40,074 bases of DNA, from the NCBI RefSeq assembly GCF_026932795.1, contig NZ_JADPVH010000038.1, positions 1 to 40,074 on the forward strand. The letters are read 5' to 3'. Both the position numbers and the translations under genes were made by a program. How positions within the stretch are numbered: position 1 is the stretch's first letter; every line of letters begins with the position of its first letter. A model generated the notes under the pieces. The model ran no database searches. It was not told the DNA's origin and was given only the letters and a program-made list of their open reading frames with translations. The DNA comes from Paenarthrobacter sp. Z7-10 (GTDB lineage: Bacteria > Actinomycetota > Actinomycetes > Actinomycetales > Micrococcaceae). Below are positions 16,267 to 24,299 of this stretch, in pieces.

Positions 16267-17190
16267 CTATACCTTCAGGTATTTCCGCAGGGTGAGCAGC
16301 GACGACAGACCAGCCAACAGAATACCCAGAACGATCAGCGCCGGAGCCAGGATCAGCACCTGGCTGGCCGAAATGAACGCCGTATCCTTGTACTGCTCGG
16401 CCAGGTAGCCCTGGATGAAGAATCTCGCCACGAGCCAGATCGTTCCGGAGGCCAGGACGGCGCCGATGACCGCCGCTATCACGCCTTCGAGCACAAAAGG
16501 CAGCTGGATCACCGCCTTCGAGGCTCCGACCAGGCGCATGATGCCGGTTTCGCGCCGTCGGCTGAAGGCGGAGAGCCGGATGGTGGTGGCGATCAGCAGG
16601 ATGGCGCAGATGAGCATCAGGGCCGCAATGCCGACCGCCACCAGTGACGCGGCGTTCATTACCGAGAACAGCCGTTCCAACAGCTGACGCTGATCGATGA
16701 CGGTCTCCACCCCGGGGGTGGCGGAAAAAGTCTCATTGATGATCTGGTATTTTTCCGGATTTACCATATTTACCCGGAACGACGCGGGCAGCTGGTCCGC
16801 CGTCACCGAATCCACAATGGGCGAGTTCGCGAACTGTTCCTTGAAATGTTTGAGTGCATCGGGCTGCGACTCGAAAGTCCAGCTGGTCACGTACTGCTTG
16901 ACCGCCGGGGAATCCAGCAGGGACTCGATGTTTTTCTTCTGCTCGTCGGTGGCCGGCCCGGCCGCGCAGGTGGGCGAGGTGGGCGAGGTGGACGAATCAA
17001 CGCAGAGGAAGACGGCGACCTGGACCTTGTCGTACCAGAAGCCCTTCATCTGGGTGATCTGCATCTGCAGCATCCCGGCCGCCCCTACGAAGGTCAGCGA
17101 GACAAAGGTGACAAGAATGACGGAGACAACCATGGAAAGGTTCCGGCGAAGGCCTCCGCCGATTTCGCCGAGAATGAAGGCCAGTCTCAT
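16267..17190 (-). CDS. ftsX: Cell division protein FtsX
   Basis: A 307-residue membrane protein with one N-terminal helix (about 20-42), a large extracytoplasmic loop (about 43-195), then three membrane helices in an FtsX/MacB domain. The conserved cytoplasmic motif [15 protein letters not shown] lies at about 225-239. The loop has two cysteines flanking a Ser/Thr/Pro stretch ([13 protein letters not shown]), which probably form a disulphide. FtsX forms a complex with FtsE and relays ATP-driven conformational change to a peptidoglycan hydrolase outside. The ATG overlaps the ftsE stop by 4 bases, and the M23 peptidase gene follows 4 bases after the stop. Confidence 0.97.
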   Translation of the reverse strand: MRLAFILGEIGGGLRRNLSMVVSVILVTFVSLTFVGAAGMLQMQITQMKGFWYDKVQVAVFLCVDSSTSPTSPTCAAGPATDEQKKNIESLLDSPAVKQYVTSWTFESQPDALKHFKEQFANSPIVDSVTADQLPASFRVNMVNPEKYQIINETFSATPGVETVIDQRQLLERLFSVMNAASLVAVGIAALMLICAILLIATTIRLSAFSRRRETGIMRLVGASKAVIQLPFVLEGVIAAVIGAVLASGTIWLVARFFIQGYLAEQYKDTAFISASQVLILAPALIVLGILLAGLSSLLTLRKYLKV

Positions 17191-17933
17191 GCTCCGGCCT
17201 CCCGGGTGGCGCCATGGCCCGGTTCGGTCTTCGCCTGCACCACCGGCAGCATCGAGGTGTACAGCGCCTTGGCCTCGTCCCGGACGATAACGCCGTTATT
17301 CAGTTCCACCACGCGTTTGCGCATTTCGTTGACGATGTCGTCGTCGTGCGTGGCCATCACGACGGTGGTGCCATTGCGGTGGATCTTGTCCAAAACCTTC
17401 ATGATGCCCATCGACGTGGTGGGATCCAGGTTTCCAGTGGGCTCATCCGCCAGCAGGATGCCGGGTTTATTGACCACAGCGCGGGCTATTGCCACGCGCT
17501 GTTGCTCGCCGCCGGAGAGCTCGTGCGGCATCCGGTTTTCCTTGCCCTCCAGCCCAACCGTTTTCAGGACCTCCGGGACTGTCTCGCGGATAATGCCACG
17601 ACTCCTGCCGATCACCTGCATGGCGAACGCGACATTGGCGAATACTGTCTTGTTTGGCAGCAGGCGGAAGTCTTGGAAGACCACGCCGATGCCACGGCGC
17701 ATTTTGGGAACCCGCCAACTGGAAATATGTGCCACATTCCGGCCCGCAACGTAAACGGAGCCGTGCGTTGCACGGTCCTCCTTGAGGACGAGCCGCAAAA
17801 ATGTGGACTTGCCCGAGCCCGAGGCCCCTACCAGAAACGTGAACTCGCCCCGGTCGATCTCCAGCGAAATCGAGTCCAGGGCGGGCCGGGTCTTCTGATC
17901 GTAGACCTTTGTGACATTATCGAAACGAATCAT
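17187..17933 (-). CDS. ftsE: Cell division ATP-binding protein FtsE
   Basis: The ATG at 17933 begins [11 protein letters not shown], the standard FtsE start; a GTG seven codons upstream is an alternative with equally poor ribosome binding. The 248-residue ABC ATPase has Walker [10 protein letters not shown] (36-44), the signature [14 protein letters not shown], Walker [12 protein letters not shown] and the switch histidine in VVMATHD. FtsE pairs with FtsX at the division site. It shares four bases with ftsX. The 256-base gap upstream to the divergent carboxylate-amine ligase gene must carry the operon promoter. Confidence 0.97.
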   Translation of the reverse strand: MIRFDNVTKVYDQKTRPALDSISLEIDRGEFTFLVGASGSGKSTFLRLVLKEDRATHGSVYVAGRNVAHISSWRVPKMRRGIGVVFQDFRLLPNKTVFANVAFAMQVIGRSRGIIRETVPEVLKTVGLEGKENRMPHELSGGEQQRVAIARAVVNKPGILLADEPTGNLDPTTSMGIMKVLDKIHRNGTTVVMATHDDDIVNEMRKRVVELNNGVIVRDEAKALYTSMLPVVQAKTEPGHGATREAGA

Positions 17934-18210
17934 GACGGTAGTAAATCCAGCCACTCTGCACCCAGCCAGCGAAAGGGACTGACAGGCCGGTGCATGGGCG
18001 TTTGCTTGGGGGAAGAATCCACCGGCTCCTTGACTCTAGACACTCTACTGGCTCATTGACCGGCAGTTGCCGCGGTGTGTCGTGACAGGTTTGCGCGCCG
18101 GCCTGCGGGGGTCGGCCCACCGCTCCTGCGGGCTTAGCCCAAGGGTGCGCGCCAGGGCGCCGTGCGGACCTCCGTTATGCTCGGGTGAACGCCAAGAGCA
18201 AGGAGTATTC

Positions 18211-19308
18211 GTGCGAACGTTTGGCATCGAGGAAGAGTACCTGCTCCTTGACCCGTCCACGGCAATGCCCCGGTTCATCAGCGACGAAGTCAGCGCATTC
18301 CTCACCAGTTCGCGCAACGTTGCGGTGGACGATGTCCAGTCCGAGCTGCTCACCTGCCAGTTGGAAACATCAACGCCGCCGTGCCATACAGCCGCCGAAG
18401 CCCTGCAGTCCCTGCGGGCTTTCCGTGCTGAGCTGGCGAAGGCGGCGCTGAAAGCCCGGGCCCGCGCCGCCGGAATCGGAACGGCTCCGCGGATGGAGAC
18501 GGCCTTGCCCGAGGTTACCGACAAGCGGCGTTATCACCAGCTCCGGGACAGCGCCCCGGGGATCGTGGCCGACCAGTATGTCAACGGTCTGCACGTGCAT
18601 GTCGGCATTGAGGACAAAGACAGCGGTGTCCAGGCCCTGAACCGGATTCGTCCCTGGCTGCCGGTCATCGTGGCACTGAGCGCAAACTCCCCCTTCTGGC
18701 AGGACCGCGACAGCGGGTTCGAAAGCTGGCGCACCATCTCCTACCGCCGCTGGCCCATCCAGGGTGTGCCTCCGCTGTTCAAGGATGCGGCGGATTACGA
18801 GGCCCGGGTGCAGGGACTGGTCAATACCGGCGTCATCATTGACCGCGGCGTGATCACCTGGGTGGCACGGCTGTCGGACAGCTATCCCACGCTGGAGGTA
18901 CGTGCCGCGGATGCTCAGCTGGAGGCGCGGGACGCAGTGCTGCTGGCCGTAATGATCCGTGCGCTGGTGGACACTGCCAGCACCGATGCAACCGAGGGGC
19001 GGCCCTACTTTGCGCGCACGCCGGAAATTCTTGACGCCGCACTGTGGCAGGCCGCCCGCCATGGGCTGAATGGCGATCTGATGCATCCGCACCGCGGACA
19101 GCTGGCACCAGCCGGTGAGGTCCTGGACGCGTTCGTGGCATACCTTCGCCCGGCCCTGGAGCGGACCGGCGATGAAGAATTCGTACACTCCGGCCTGCAG
19201 CGGCTCAGCGACCAAGGCACCGGCTCCCAGCGTCAGCGCCGCGCCTTCGCATCCGGTGGCCTGCCTGCACTGCTGGACCTCTATCAGAATTCGCTCAGCG
19301 CAAACTAG
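18211..19308 (+). CDS. YbdK-type carboxylate-amine ligase (glutamate-cysteine ligase 2 family)
   Basis: GTG at 18211 is chosen because AGGAG ends 5 bases upstream and the protein then begins RTFGIEEEYLLLD, as in YbdK proteins. The 365-residue product has FGIEEEYLL (4-12, metal and ATP binding glutamates), DDVQSELLTCQLE (about 40-52) and GLHVHVGI (126-133). C-terminal motifs such as HPHRGQLAPA also match. The family shows weak glutamate-cysteine ligase activity in vitro, but in actinobacteria, which mostly make mycothiol, the natural acceptor is unknown. It is the only plus-strand gene between prfB and ftsE. A long hairpin follows its stop. Confidence 0.93.
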   Translation: MRTFGIEEEYLLLDPSTAMPRFISDEVSAFLTSSRNVAVDDVQSELLTCQLETSTPPCHTAAEALQSLRAFRAELAKAALKARARAAGIGTAPRMETALPEVTDKRRYHQLRDSAPGIVADQYVNGLHVHVGIEDKDSGVQALNRIRPWLPVIVALSANSPFWQDRDSGFESWRTISYRRWPIQGVPPLFKDAADYEARVQGLVNTGVIIDRGVITWVARLSDSYPTLEVRAADAQLEARDAVLLAVMIRALVDTASTDATEGRPYFARTPEILDAALWQAARHGLNGDLMHPHRGQLAPAGEVLDAFVAYLRPALERTGDEEFVHSGLQRLSDQGTGSQRQRRAFASGGLPALLDLYQNSLSAN

Positions 19309-19312
19309 GTAA

Positions 19313-19352
19313 CAGCTGAGGCACTCAAAAGGGCTTTTGAGTGCATCAGCTG
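19313..19352. terminator. Bidirectional hairpin between convergent ligase and prfB genes
   Basis: GCACTCAAAA (19321-19330) pairs with TTTTGAGTGC (19335-19344) around a GGGC loop. After one mismatch, CAGCTGA and TCAGCTG extend the stem to about 17 bp. No T-run follows the outer stem, but the U/A-rich part inside the stem could serve either direction. It stands 5 bases after the ligase stop and 68 bases after the prfB stop. Confidence 0.65.
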
Positions 19353-19420
19353 CCACCCAGTTCGGAAATAGGAAGCTGGGTTCTGAGGGGAGCTGGGTCG
19401 GTTGGTGAGGAGTTGGGGGG

Positions 19421-20548
19421 TTACTGAGGGCTGCCTGAAGCGGCGTTGCGGTTATCGGCCCGCCAGCGGATCCCTGCATCGATGAAGTCGTCAATCTCGC
19501 CGTCGAGCACCGCGGAGGTATTTCCCACTTCGTGTTCGGTGCGCAGATCTTTGACCATCTGATAGGGATTGAGCACGTAGGAGCGCATCTGGTCACCCCA
19601 AGAAGCCTTGACGTCCCCGGCCATGGCCTTCTTCTCCGCGTTCTCCTCCTGCTGTTTAAGCAGCAGCAGCCGCGACTGCAGCACGCGCAGTGCCGCGGCG
19701 CGGTTCTGCAGCTGCGACTTCTCATTCTGCATGGACACGACCGTCCCGGTGGGAATGTGCGTGAGCCGAACGGCGGAGTCGGTGGTGTTGACCGATTGCC
19801 CGCCCGGTCCGGAGGAACGAAAGACGTCCACCCGAATTTCGTTGTCCGGAATCTCGATGCTGTCCGTCTGCTCAATCAGTGGAATGACTTCCACTGCGGC
19901 GAAGGAGGTCTGCCGCCGGCCCTGATTGTCGAAGGGGCTGATGCGAACCAGCCGATGCGTTCCCGCCTCAACGCTGAGCGTACCAAAGGCATAGGGTGCC
20001 TTGACCTCGAAGGTAGCCGATTTCAGGCCGGCCTCCTCGGCGTAGGAGGTGTCCAGAATGGCGGTCGGATAGCCGTGCCGCTCCGCCCACCGCAGGTACA
20101 TCCGCATCAGCATCTGGGCGAAGTCCGCCGCGTCCACTCCACCGGCGCCGGAGCGGATGCTGACCACGGCTTCGCGCTCGTCATACTGACCGGAGAGCAG
20201 CGTGACCACCTCCAGCTCCTGCAGCGCCTTCTGCAGCGAGGTCAGTTCGCGGCCGGCTTCGGCCAATGAATCCTCGTCCCCCTCGTCCTTGGACAATTCC
20301 ACCAGAACCTCAAGGTCGTCAATGCGTGCGGCGAGGCCCTGCAGCTTCTGCAGTTTGGATTGCGCATGCGAGAGCCTGGAGGTGATTTTTTGCCCGGCCG
20401 ACGGGTCGTCCCACAAATTCGGCGCACCGGCCTGATCGCTCAGATCCTCGATCTCCTCTTTGAGCGCGTCCACTTCGGACACCCGCTCAATGGAAACATA
20501 GGTGGCGCGCAGCGCGCGGATTTCTGCGGAAAAATCTATCTCAGCCAT
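19421..20548 (-). CDS. prfB: Peptide chain release factor 2
   Basis: A 375-residue class I release factor. The N-terminal coiled helical domain is followed by the codon-recognition motif SPF (204-206), which identifies RF2 and reads UGA/UAA. The catalytic loop GPGGQ (GGQ at 249-251) is intact. The gene is read in a single frame without the in-frame UGA programmed frameshift seen in many other bacteria, as is usual in actinobacteria. The N-terminus starts [13 protein letters not shown] with only a weak ribosome site. The 109-base gap to the upstream tad operon contains its promoter region and a GC-rich near-palindrome (about 20618-20637). Confidence 0.98.
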   Translation of the reverse strand: MAEIDFSAEIRALRATYVSIERVSEVDALKEEIEDLSDQAGAPNLWDDPSAGQKITSRLSHAQSKLQKLQGLAARIDDLEVLVELSKDEGDEDSLAEAGRELTSLQKALQELEVVTLLSGQYDEREAVVSIRSGAGGVDAADFAQMLMRMYLRWAERHGYPTAILDTSYAEEAGLKSATFEVKAPYAFGTLSVEAGTHRLVRISPFDNQGRRQTSFAAVEVIPLIEQTDSIEIPDNEIRVDVFRSSGPGGQSVNTTDSAVRLTHIPTGTVVSMQNEKSQLQNRAAALRVLQSRLLLLKQQEENAEKKAMAGDVKASWGDQMRSYVLNPYQMVKDLRTEHEVGNTSAVLDGEIDDFIDAGIRWRADNRNAASGSPQ

Positions 20549-20657
20549 AGTGTTCCAGCCTACGGCATCGACGGCGGCGTCCGGGATCGTGCGGTGGCAC
20601 TGCTACCGCGCGCGCTGCTGGTCTGCGGCCGCGGACCATGATCCCTGACCGCGCCCG

Positions 20658-21281
20658 TCAGCGTTTGAGCTGCGACCTTGCCGTGCTGGTCGCTGAGACC
20701 TCAATTCCTGCCGGAATGAGGAAATTAACCATCGCCGGATGTACGACGGCGGACAGCGTCACCTGGGCGGTCCGGCCATCCGGCGTTCCGGTTCCTGCGC
20801 CAACAGCGAGCCCGGAGAACAACGCATAAGTGCCATTGAGGTCCAAATACGAACGAACCACCGCGTTCACCGTGTCGCGGTTCAACGCCGCCACGGGCGC
20901 GCCGGTGGTGCCGCCAACCTGATTCAGCGCATAACTGTCCGCCGCCGCCACGGCTGCTCCGTCCGCGACAGAGAGCAATTTCTTCTGTTCCAGATACACC
21001 GAGGAAACTGCCGCAACGACTGTTACAAGCAGCAGCACCAGCAGCACATATCCGATGATCAGCACCATTACCTGACCCTCGTCGTTGTGCCATGCCGACG
21101 GCGGGGCAGGCTCGGCCAGCGGGGCAGGCTCGGCCAGCGGGGCAGGCTGGGCCAGCGGGGCAGGCTCGGCCAGCGGGGCAGGCTGGGCCAGCGGGGCAGG
21201 CTGGGCCAGCGGGGCAGGCTGGGCCAGCGGGGCAGGCTGGGCCAGCGGGGCAGGCTGGGCCAGCGACAGGAGTGCCGTCAC
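20658..21281 (-). CDS. TadE/TadG-like pilus-assembly protein with N-terminal tandem repeat
   Basis: A 207-residue last gene of the tad operon. Residues 8-62 are nine six-residue units LA(Q/E)PAP encoded by 18-bp repeats. Then comes DEGQVMVLIIGYVLLVLLL, a class III-type pseudopilin or TadE/G transmembrane start, followed by VSSVYLEQKKLLSVADGAAVAAADSYAL, the Rv3654c/TadG-like motif for Flp-type minor pilins. The remaining ~100 residues are an extracytoplasmic beta-rich domain. The ATG overlaps the upstream stop by four bases, which supports translation from before the repeats. The repeat would therefore form a Pro/Ala-rich cytoplasmic extension ahead of the membrane helix, which is unusual for the family. 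An internal start after the repeats cannot be excluded. Confidence 0.85.
   Translation of the reverse strand: MTALLSLAQPAPLAQPAPLAQPAPLAQPAPLAQPAPLAEPAPLAQPAPLAEPAPLAEPAPPSAWHNDEGQVMVLIIGYVLLVLLLVTVVAAVSSVYLEQKKLLSVADGAAVAAADSYALNQVGGTTGAPVAALNRDTVNAVVRSYLDLNGTYALFSGLAVGAGTGTPDGRTAQVTLSAVVHPAMVNFLIPAGIEVSATSTARSQLKR
21103..21264 (-). repeat. Nine-copy 18-bp in-frame tandem repeat (VNTR)
   Basis: The plus-strand unit GGGGCAGGCTSGGCCAGC (S = C or G) is repeated head to tail nine times without spacers. Each copy encodes LAQPAP or LAEPAP on the minus strand; the only common variation is the C/G that changes Glu to Gln. Such near-identical arrays expand and contract by slipped-strand replication. 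Multiples of 18 bp keep the frame, so copy number may vary between strains. Confidence 0.95.
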
Positions 21282-21727
21282 CGAAATCGCCCCACCGTTG
21301 CGCTCGCGGCGGATCGGAGCTGGGCCACCCGAAGATTGACTCCCGGCAGGCTGGGTATCAGCGGCAGCTCAATGGCGATGGTGACGGTTGCCGTCACGGT
21401 GGACCCGGGTGCCAGGCAATCCGCCGGCCGGCAGGAAATTTTCAGCTGCGCATTGGCCGGCGCCAGGCCGGCGTCGGCCATGGCGAGCAGGACGGCTTGC
21501 TCAGCGGCTGCCCGCGCCGTGCCAGGATCCACTGCAATGACATACACCTTGGCTGCTTGGTCCGCCGCCCCGGCGGCGGTAAAAGCCCCACCTTGGAGCT
21601 GACCGAGCGTGAGAATGAAATACACCACCGGGATCATCAGCAGCACTGCCAGGAACACAAATTCAAGGACGGCGCTTCCTTCTTCCTCCGACCTCCCGGC
21701 ACGGAAGCGGCCGCCCCAAAAACGCAC
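21278..21727 (-). CDS. TadE-like minor pilin
   Basis: The start is GTG at 21727, because GGAGG precedes it by 8 bases. An ATG-less extension upstream to 21805 would overlap the previous gene and has no ribosome site. The 149-residue product begins with a short basic-acidic leader and EEEGSAVLEFVFLAVLLMIPVVYFIL (about residues 14-39), the hydrophobic helix of TadE-family pseudopilins with the conserved Glu at position +5 after Gly. An extracytoplasmic domain with a Cys pair (SCRPADC) follows. TadE proteins are minor components needed for Flp pilus assembly. The stop overlaps the next gene (ATGA). Confidence 0.85.
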   Translation of the reverse strand: MRFWGGRFRAGRSEEEGSAVLEFVFLAVLLMIPVVYFILTLGQLQGGAFTAAGAADQAAKVYVIAVDPGTARAAAEQAVLLAMADAGLAPANAQLKISCRPADCLAPGSTVTATVTIAIELPLIPSLPGVNLRVAQLRSAASATVGRFR

Positions 21728-21785
21728 GTTTTGATCCTCCGGTGTTGGAGCCCGTGCCGGCTCCCGACAGTTCTGCCTGTTCACC

Positions 21786-22184
21786 TCAGGGCTGCAGTGC
21801 GGCATGGCCGGATATCTCCATCGCAGCGGCCGGCCCCATCAGGCCCAGCACCGGAAGTGGCGACCGAACGCTGACCTTTAGCGTCCGGATGCCTTGGAAC
21901 ACTTCCTCGGTCACCCGCACGTTGCCGGCGTAATCCGGTCCCAAAGTGGCCATGAGCAACTGCTGGGTCCGGTCCTTCGCATCGGCGGGAGACCTGTCCG
22001 CCAACGCTCCGTACCGCGCGCCGGAGGCCGCAGCGTCGGTGACGGTATTGCGAATGTGAAGGACCAGAGCCAACTGAACGGTGGCCAGGAAGATCGTCGT
22101 CAGCAGGGCACTCACCAGCACAAAGTCCACCACGGCGGATCCGGATTCGTCCCTGGAAGCGCGGGTGAACGCGCGGCGGTTCAT
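21786..22184 (-). CDS. TadE-like minor pilin
   Basis: A 132-residue product starting MNRRAFTRASRDESGSAVVDFVLVSALLTT. The basic leader followed by ESGSAVVDFVLV is the TadE motif (Gly-Ser-Ala-x-x-Asp/Glu-Phe). One membrane helix (about 18-42) and then LHIRNTVTDAAASGARYGALADR, the conserved amphipathic part, complete the TadE domain. The ATG overlaps the upstream pilin-like stop by four bases. It probably acts with the two downstream TadE/G-like proteins as minor pseudopilins of the Flp/Tad fibre. Confidence 0.9.
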   Translation of the reverse strand: MNRRAFTRASRDESGSAVVDFVLVSALLTTIFLATVQLALVLHIRNTVTDAAASGARYGALADRSPADAKDRTQQLLMATLGPDYAGNVRVTEEVFQGIRTLKVSVRSPLPVLGLMGPAAAMEISGHAALQP

Positions 22185-22459
22185 TTCCCCTGGGTGACCT
22201 GGCTGATCGCCTGATTGAACAGATCCTGGAGCGCGGGCCCGGCAATTGCCAACAGTCCGGCAACGAGCACCGCCGACATCAAGGTGATCATCACCCAGCC
22301 TGGCACATCACCTCGTTCAGGGCTCTCTGACCCCGCTGCCGACCATCGGCGCATTGGTCCGTGGCGCCGCCCTGCGAAGCGGGCCAACGATGCGCCCGGC
22401 AGCGCGAGCAGGATCAGGCCTGCCAGGAACGCCGGCGGAATGAGTTTGAGGTGCTTCAT
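22181..22459 (-). CDS. Small pilin-like protein of the tad locus
   Basis: The ATG at 22459 has AGGAGG seven bases upstream; an upstream start nine codons earlier lacks one. The 92-residue product has an N-terminal hydrophobic segment that looks like a signal peptide (LIPPAFLAGLILLALPGASLA). A basic stretch (RRHGPMRRW) follows, then SPERGDVPGWVMITLMSAVLVAGLLAIAGPAL and an amphipathic end (FNQAISQVTQGK). Position and size suggest the Flp major pilin or a related subunit. However, the usual Glu at +5 after the processing Gly is missing (GDVPGWV). It begins 48 bases after tadC, inside the operon. Confidence 0.65.
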   Translation of the reverse strand: MKHLKLIPPAFLAGLILLALPGASLARFAGRRHGPMRRWSAAGSESPERGDVPGWVMITLMSAVLVAGLLAIAGPALQDLFNQAISQVTQGK

Positions 22460-22506
22460 GAACGGTTCCTCCTGTTTGGTCGGCACACGGCCGAATGATG
22501 GGCATA

Positions 22507-23448
22507 TCAGAATCCGAGCCGCAACAGCGCCAACCCGGGGAAAACGGCAAAAATAACTGTCAGGGGAAGGACGCCAAAGACCAGCGGAACCATCATGGCG
22601 ATTTCCTTGCGGCCGGCGGATTCCATCAGCTCCCGCTTAGCCATGTCGCGCACATCCTGGGCCTGCGCCCGGAGCACCTCAGCCAGCGGGGTACCCCGCT
22701 GTACCGCCACGGAGATTCCGTCCACGAACCGCACCAGCGGAGCAAGCCGGGTCCGATGTGAGAATCCTGACAGCGCCTCCACCAGCGGCGTACCACTGCG
22801 GGTCTGCGCGAGCACCAGGGAAAATTCCTTGGACAGTTCTCCCCGGGACGATCGGCAGATCCGCTCCAAAGCTCCGGTCGCGCTCTCCCCCGCGCTGACC
22901 GCGAGCGCCATGAGTTCCGCCAGTGACGGGAACTCGGCGAGCATTTTCCGCTCCCGGCGCTTGATGCCAACGGACAGCAGATAATCCTTGGCAAGGAAGC
23001 CGCCCGGGGTCAGCAGGACCACCGCGAAAAGTGCCGACGGTAAACTGAACCGGCCCAGGGCCACCGCCAGCAGCGATCCGGCCACAGCCAGGGCCAGTCC
23101 CACCCCTGCCCAAAGGAGCTGGCTGGCCCGGAAATCGATGGCGCTGCGGTTCTGTCCGCTTTGCTGCAATCGCAGAGTCAGCGCCGATGTGCCCACGTTG
23201 AACCGCCCCAACCAGGTGCGGGAGTCCTGCAATACCAGCCGGAGGATCCGTTCCAGCGGCCCGAACAGAGTCGCTGCGCGCTCGGGTTCGCGCAACAGCC
23301 GCGATTGGGAAACCGCGGACCGAAGCTGCGGTTCAATCCGCTGGGCGAAGCTGGGCCGGCGCATAAAAGGCAACCGGACAAGCACCAGCCACAACCCCGC
23401 ACCCAGCAGCACGCCAGCGCCCACCGCCATTCCGGTCAGGGGCATCAT
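22507..23448 (-). CDS. tadC: TadC-like pilus assembly membrane protein (type II secretion F family)
   Basis: A 313-residue protein with membrane helices near the N-terminus, about residues 110-155, and at the C-terminus, around a cytoplasmic GspF/T2SSF domain. Family motifs include LAEFPSLAELMALAVSAGES (about 191-210) and GTPLAEVLRAQAQDVRD followed by KRELMESAGRKEIAMMVPL near the end. This second motif is the highly conserved TadC tail. The protein forms the inner membrane platform with TadB. The ATG overlaps the tadB stop by four bases. Confidence 0.92.
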   Translation of the reverse strand: MMPLTGMAVGAGVLLGAGLWLVLVRLPFMRRPSFAQRIEPQLRSAVSQSRLLREPERAATLFGPLERILRLVLQDSRTWLGRFNVGTSALTLRLQQSGQNRSAIDFRASQLLWAGVGLALAVAGSLLAVALGRFSLPSALFAVVLLTPGGFLAKDYLLSVGIKRRERKMLAEFPSLAELMALAVSAGESATGALERICRSSRGELSKEFSLVLAQTRSGTPLVEALSGFSHRTRLAPLVRFVDGISVAVQRGTPLAEVLRAQAQDVRDMAKRELMESAGRKEIAMMVPLVFGVLPLTVIFAVFPGLALLRLGF

Positions 23449-24299
23449 CGGATCACCCGCTCATCGGCGGGCAGCGCCCCGATGCGCAGCATCACCCGGT
23501 AACAGGCCAGGGACACCAGCAGTCCGCCGAGCAGGACCGCCCAGCCTGCCGCCGAGTTATAGGCTGAGATGGCCTCCGGCCGGGTGGCCAGCAGCATCAG
23601 GACCAGCCAGGGAGCGGCTACCGCCAGCCGTGCCGCGTTAACTGTCCACGATTGACGGGCCTCCAGCTCACTGCGGGTTCTGGCATTGTCGCGGAGGAAT
23701 TCAGCCAGCGTTCCCAGCAGGCGGCCAAGATCCGATCCCCCGACCTCGCGCGTCAATCTAAGTGCCTCGACAATGCGGTCCGCCACCGGATCCGCGAGCC
23801 GTTCCTTCAGCGCGGCGAGCGCGGAGTCAAACTGACCGCTGGCCCGGTAATCCAAGCCGAAATCCGTGAAAAAGGTGCGCAGTTCCAGCGGTCCCTTTTC
23901 TCCTAATTGGCTCAGCGCTTCGGGGAGGGAAAGGCCTGCCCGAATGGCCGAGCGCAGGTGGTCAACGACATCGGGCCATAATTGCCGCAGCAGCGCGGTC
24001 CGCTGCCGCGCCCGGCGCTGCACCACCGCCAGCGGCAGCCAGCCGCCGAACAAGCCAAAGCACAGCGCGATGGGTAACGATCGGGTCAGCAGGTCGATAA
24101 CCAATACCGTCAGCACACCCAGGCAGGCGCAACTGAAAATCAGGCCGCCGGAACTGACCTTTTCCACACCGGCGCGCAGCAGCAGCTCATGGATGCGGTC
24201 CACCCGGGGAGGTCTGACCGCATGAGCTGGGAGCTGCCAGCAGGACCACCAGATGAGAAAGAGCCCCAGCCCGCCCAGCAGTCCCGCCGCCGCTGCCAT
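23445..24299 (-). CDS. tadB: TadB-like pilus assembly membrane protein (type II secretion F family)
   Basis: A 284-residue protein with N-terminal and central helices, a T2SSF domain containing LWPDVVDHLRSAIRAGLSLPEALSQLGEKG (about 117-146), and a hydrophobic C-terminus. The VGGSDLGRLLGTLAEFLRDNARTRSELEARQSW stretch is typical of TadB. The start codon shares its A with the tadA stop (TGATG), so translation is coupled. It forms the assembly platform with TadC for the pilus fibre powered by TadA. Confidence 0.92.
   Translation of the reverse strand: MAAAAGLLGGLGLFLIWWSCWQLPAHAVRPPRVDRIHELLLRAGVEKVSSGGLIFSCACLGVLTVLVIDLLTRSLPIALCFGLFGGWLPLAVVQRRARQRTALLRQLWPDVVDHLRSAIRAGLSLPEALSQLGEKGPLELRTFFTDFGLDYRASGQFDSALAALKERLADPVADRIVEALRLTREVGGSDLGRLLGTLAEFLRDNARTRSELEARQSWTVNAARLAVAAPWLVLMLLATRPEAISAYNSAAGWAVLLGGLLVSLACYRVMLRIGALPADERVIR

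Noticed and set aside
18700-18740. GGGTTCGAAAG resembling a tRNA T arm
   Set aside because: It lies inside the ligase coding sequence and no cloverleaf can be built around it.
18370-19875. A 501-codon minus-strand open frame across the ligase and the end of prfB
   Set aside because: Both regions are already explained by genes with catalytic motifs (FGIEEEY and GGQ). The frame has no ribosome site and no recognisable sequence.
19421-20548. Programmed +1 frameshift in prfB
   Set aside because: The gene is open in one frame from ATG to stop, with no early in-frame TGA.
20618-20637. GC-rich near-palindrome GGTCTGCGGCCGCGGACC between the tad operon and prfB
   Set aside because: It could form a hairpin but lacks a T-run on either strand, so it cannot be called a terminator from sequence alone.
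21103-21264. Possible CRISPR-like array
   Set aside because: The 18-bp units are contiguous, have no spacers and stay in frame within a coding region, so it is a coding tandem repeat.
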